Positions 5,335 through 5,517 of a DNA stretch of 5,517 nt are shown here, in pieces. A model generated the notes under the pieces. That model was given only the letters and a program-made list of their open reading frames with translations, did no database searches and was not told where the DNA came from. Position 1 is the first letter of the stretch. Each line of letters starts with the position of its first letter. Origin of the DNA: an uncultured Clostridium sp. (GTDB lineage Bacteria > Bacillota > Clostridia > TANB77 > CAG-508); contig USGK01000045.1 in NCBI GenBank assembly GCA_900554175.1, positions 1-5,517 of the forward strand, given 5' to 3'. Made by a program: the position numbers and the translations under genes.

Positions 5335-5517
5335 TGGATTTTTGTTCATTTGATCTAATAAAATAAATTAAATTATAAAATTAAAATTTATAGGAACATA
5401 GAAAAATAAATTTTATGTTAAATTACCAAATTTAATATATAAAATTATATTAAAAATCCTTTAAATGTAGTGTTACAATTGATGTGAAACAAAAAAGTAT
5501 AGAAAAAAAGTGATTCA
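5335..5517. other. Non-coding AT-rich end of the window with a possible outgoing promoter
   Basis: No gene or good terminator is seen after yitT. A perfect 9-bp A/T-only inverted repeat (5431-5439 with 5446-5454, loop TAAAAT) and a weaker one at about 5396-5420 are present without T-runs. TG-T-TACAAT at 5471-5479 is an extended -10 motif with TTAAAA 18 bp upstream of its TACAAT, so a gene on the + strand may begin just beyond the window. Confidence 0.35.

Noticed and set aside
5396..5454. Inverted repeats after yitT as terminators
   Set aside because: They are almost entirely A/T, interrupted or weak, and neither is followed by a T-run.

Overview
The window is very AT-rich. It uses strong AGGAGG-type ribosome binding sites, A/T-ending codons and a standard genetic code: TGA ends plsX and tryptophan is TGG. 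All recognisable genes are of low-GC Gram-positive type. The best fit is a member of the Clostridia or a close relative, and the species cannot be named from this sequence. Everything lies on the + strand.

Layout: (1) 1-393 holds a complete 5S rRNA gene (78-193), with a promoter-like pair upstream and a T-run behind it, then about 200 bp of AT-rich spacer. (2) 394-972 encodes a flavin-reductase/flavoredoxin-type protein and ends in a hairpin terminator that overlaps its own stop codon. (3) 1102-2130 is plsX, a phospholipid-synthesis acyltransferase, with its own promoter. (4) 2264-2506 is acpP (acyl carrier protein), with a strong promoter before it and a clear terminator after it. (5) 2703-3368 is rnc (RNase III), with another strong promoter and a very short leader. 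It is followed 13 bp later by an Elp3-like radical SAM protein (3382-4440). (6) 4483-5334 is a YitT/DUF2179 family membrane protein whose Shine-Dalgarno sits in the loop of a perfect hairpin. (7) 5335-5517 is non-coding and may carry the promoter of a gene beginning just outside the window.

Functionally the core is the widely conserved plsX-acpP-rnc cluster. PlsX moves acyl groups from acyl-ACP to phosphate for phosphatidic acid synthesis, AcpP carries the growing acyl chain, and RNase III processes rRNA and mRNA. Here the cluster is split into separate transcription units: plsX (probably reading on into acpP), acpP itself, and rnc-radical SAM (probably reading on into yitT). The usual Bacillus partners fabD and fabG between plsX and acpP are absent. 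So are rpmF before plsX and smc/ftsY after rnc.

I see no mobile element, CRISPR array, phage gene or defence system. This is mainly a housekeeping region. The points most worth a second look are the KH-like tail on the radical SAM protein, the hairpin that presents the yitT ribosome binding site, the terminator fused to the end of the first gene, and the 5S gene with an apparently private promoter.
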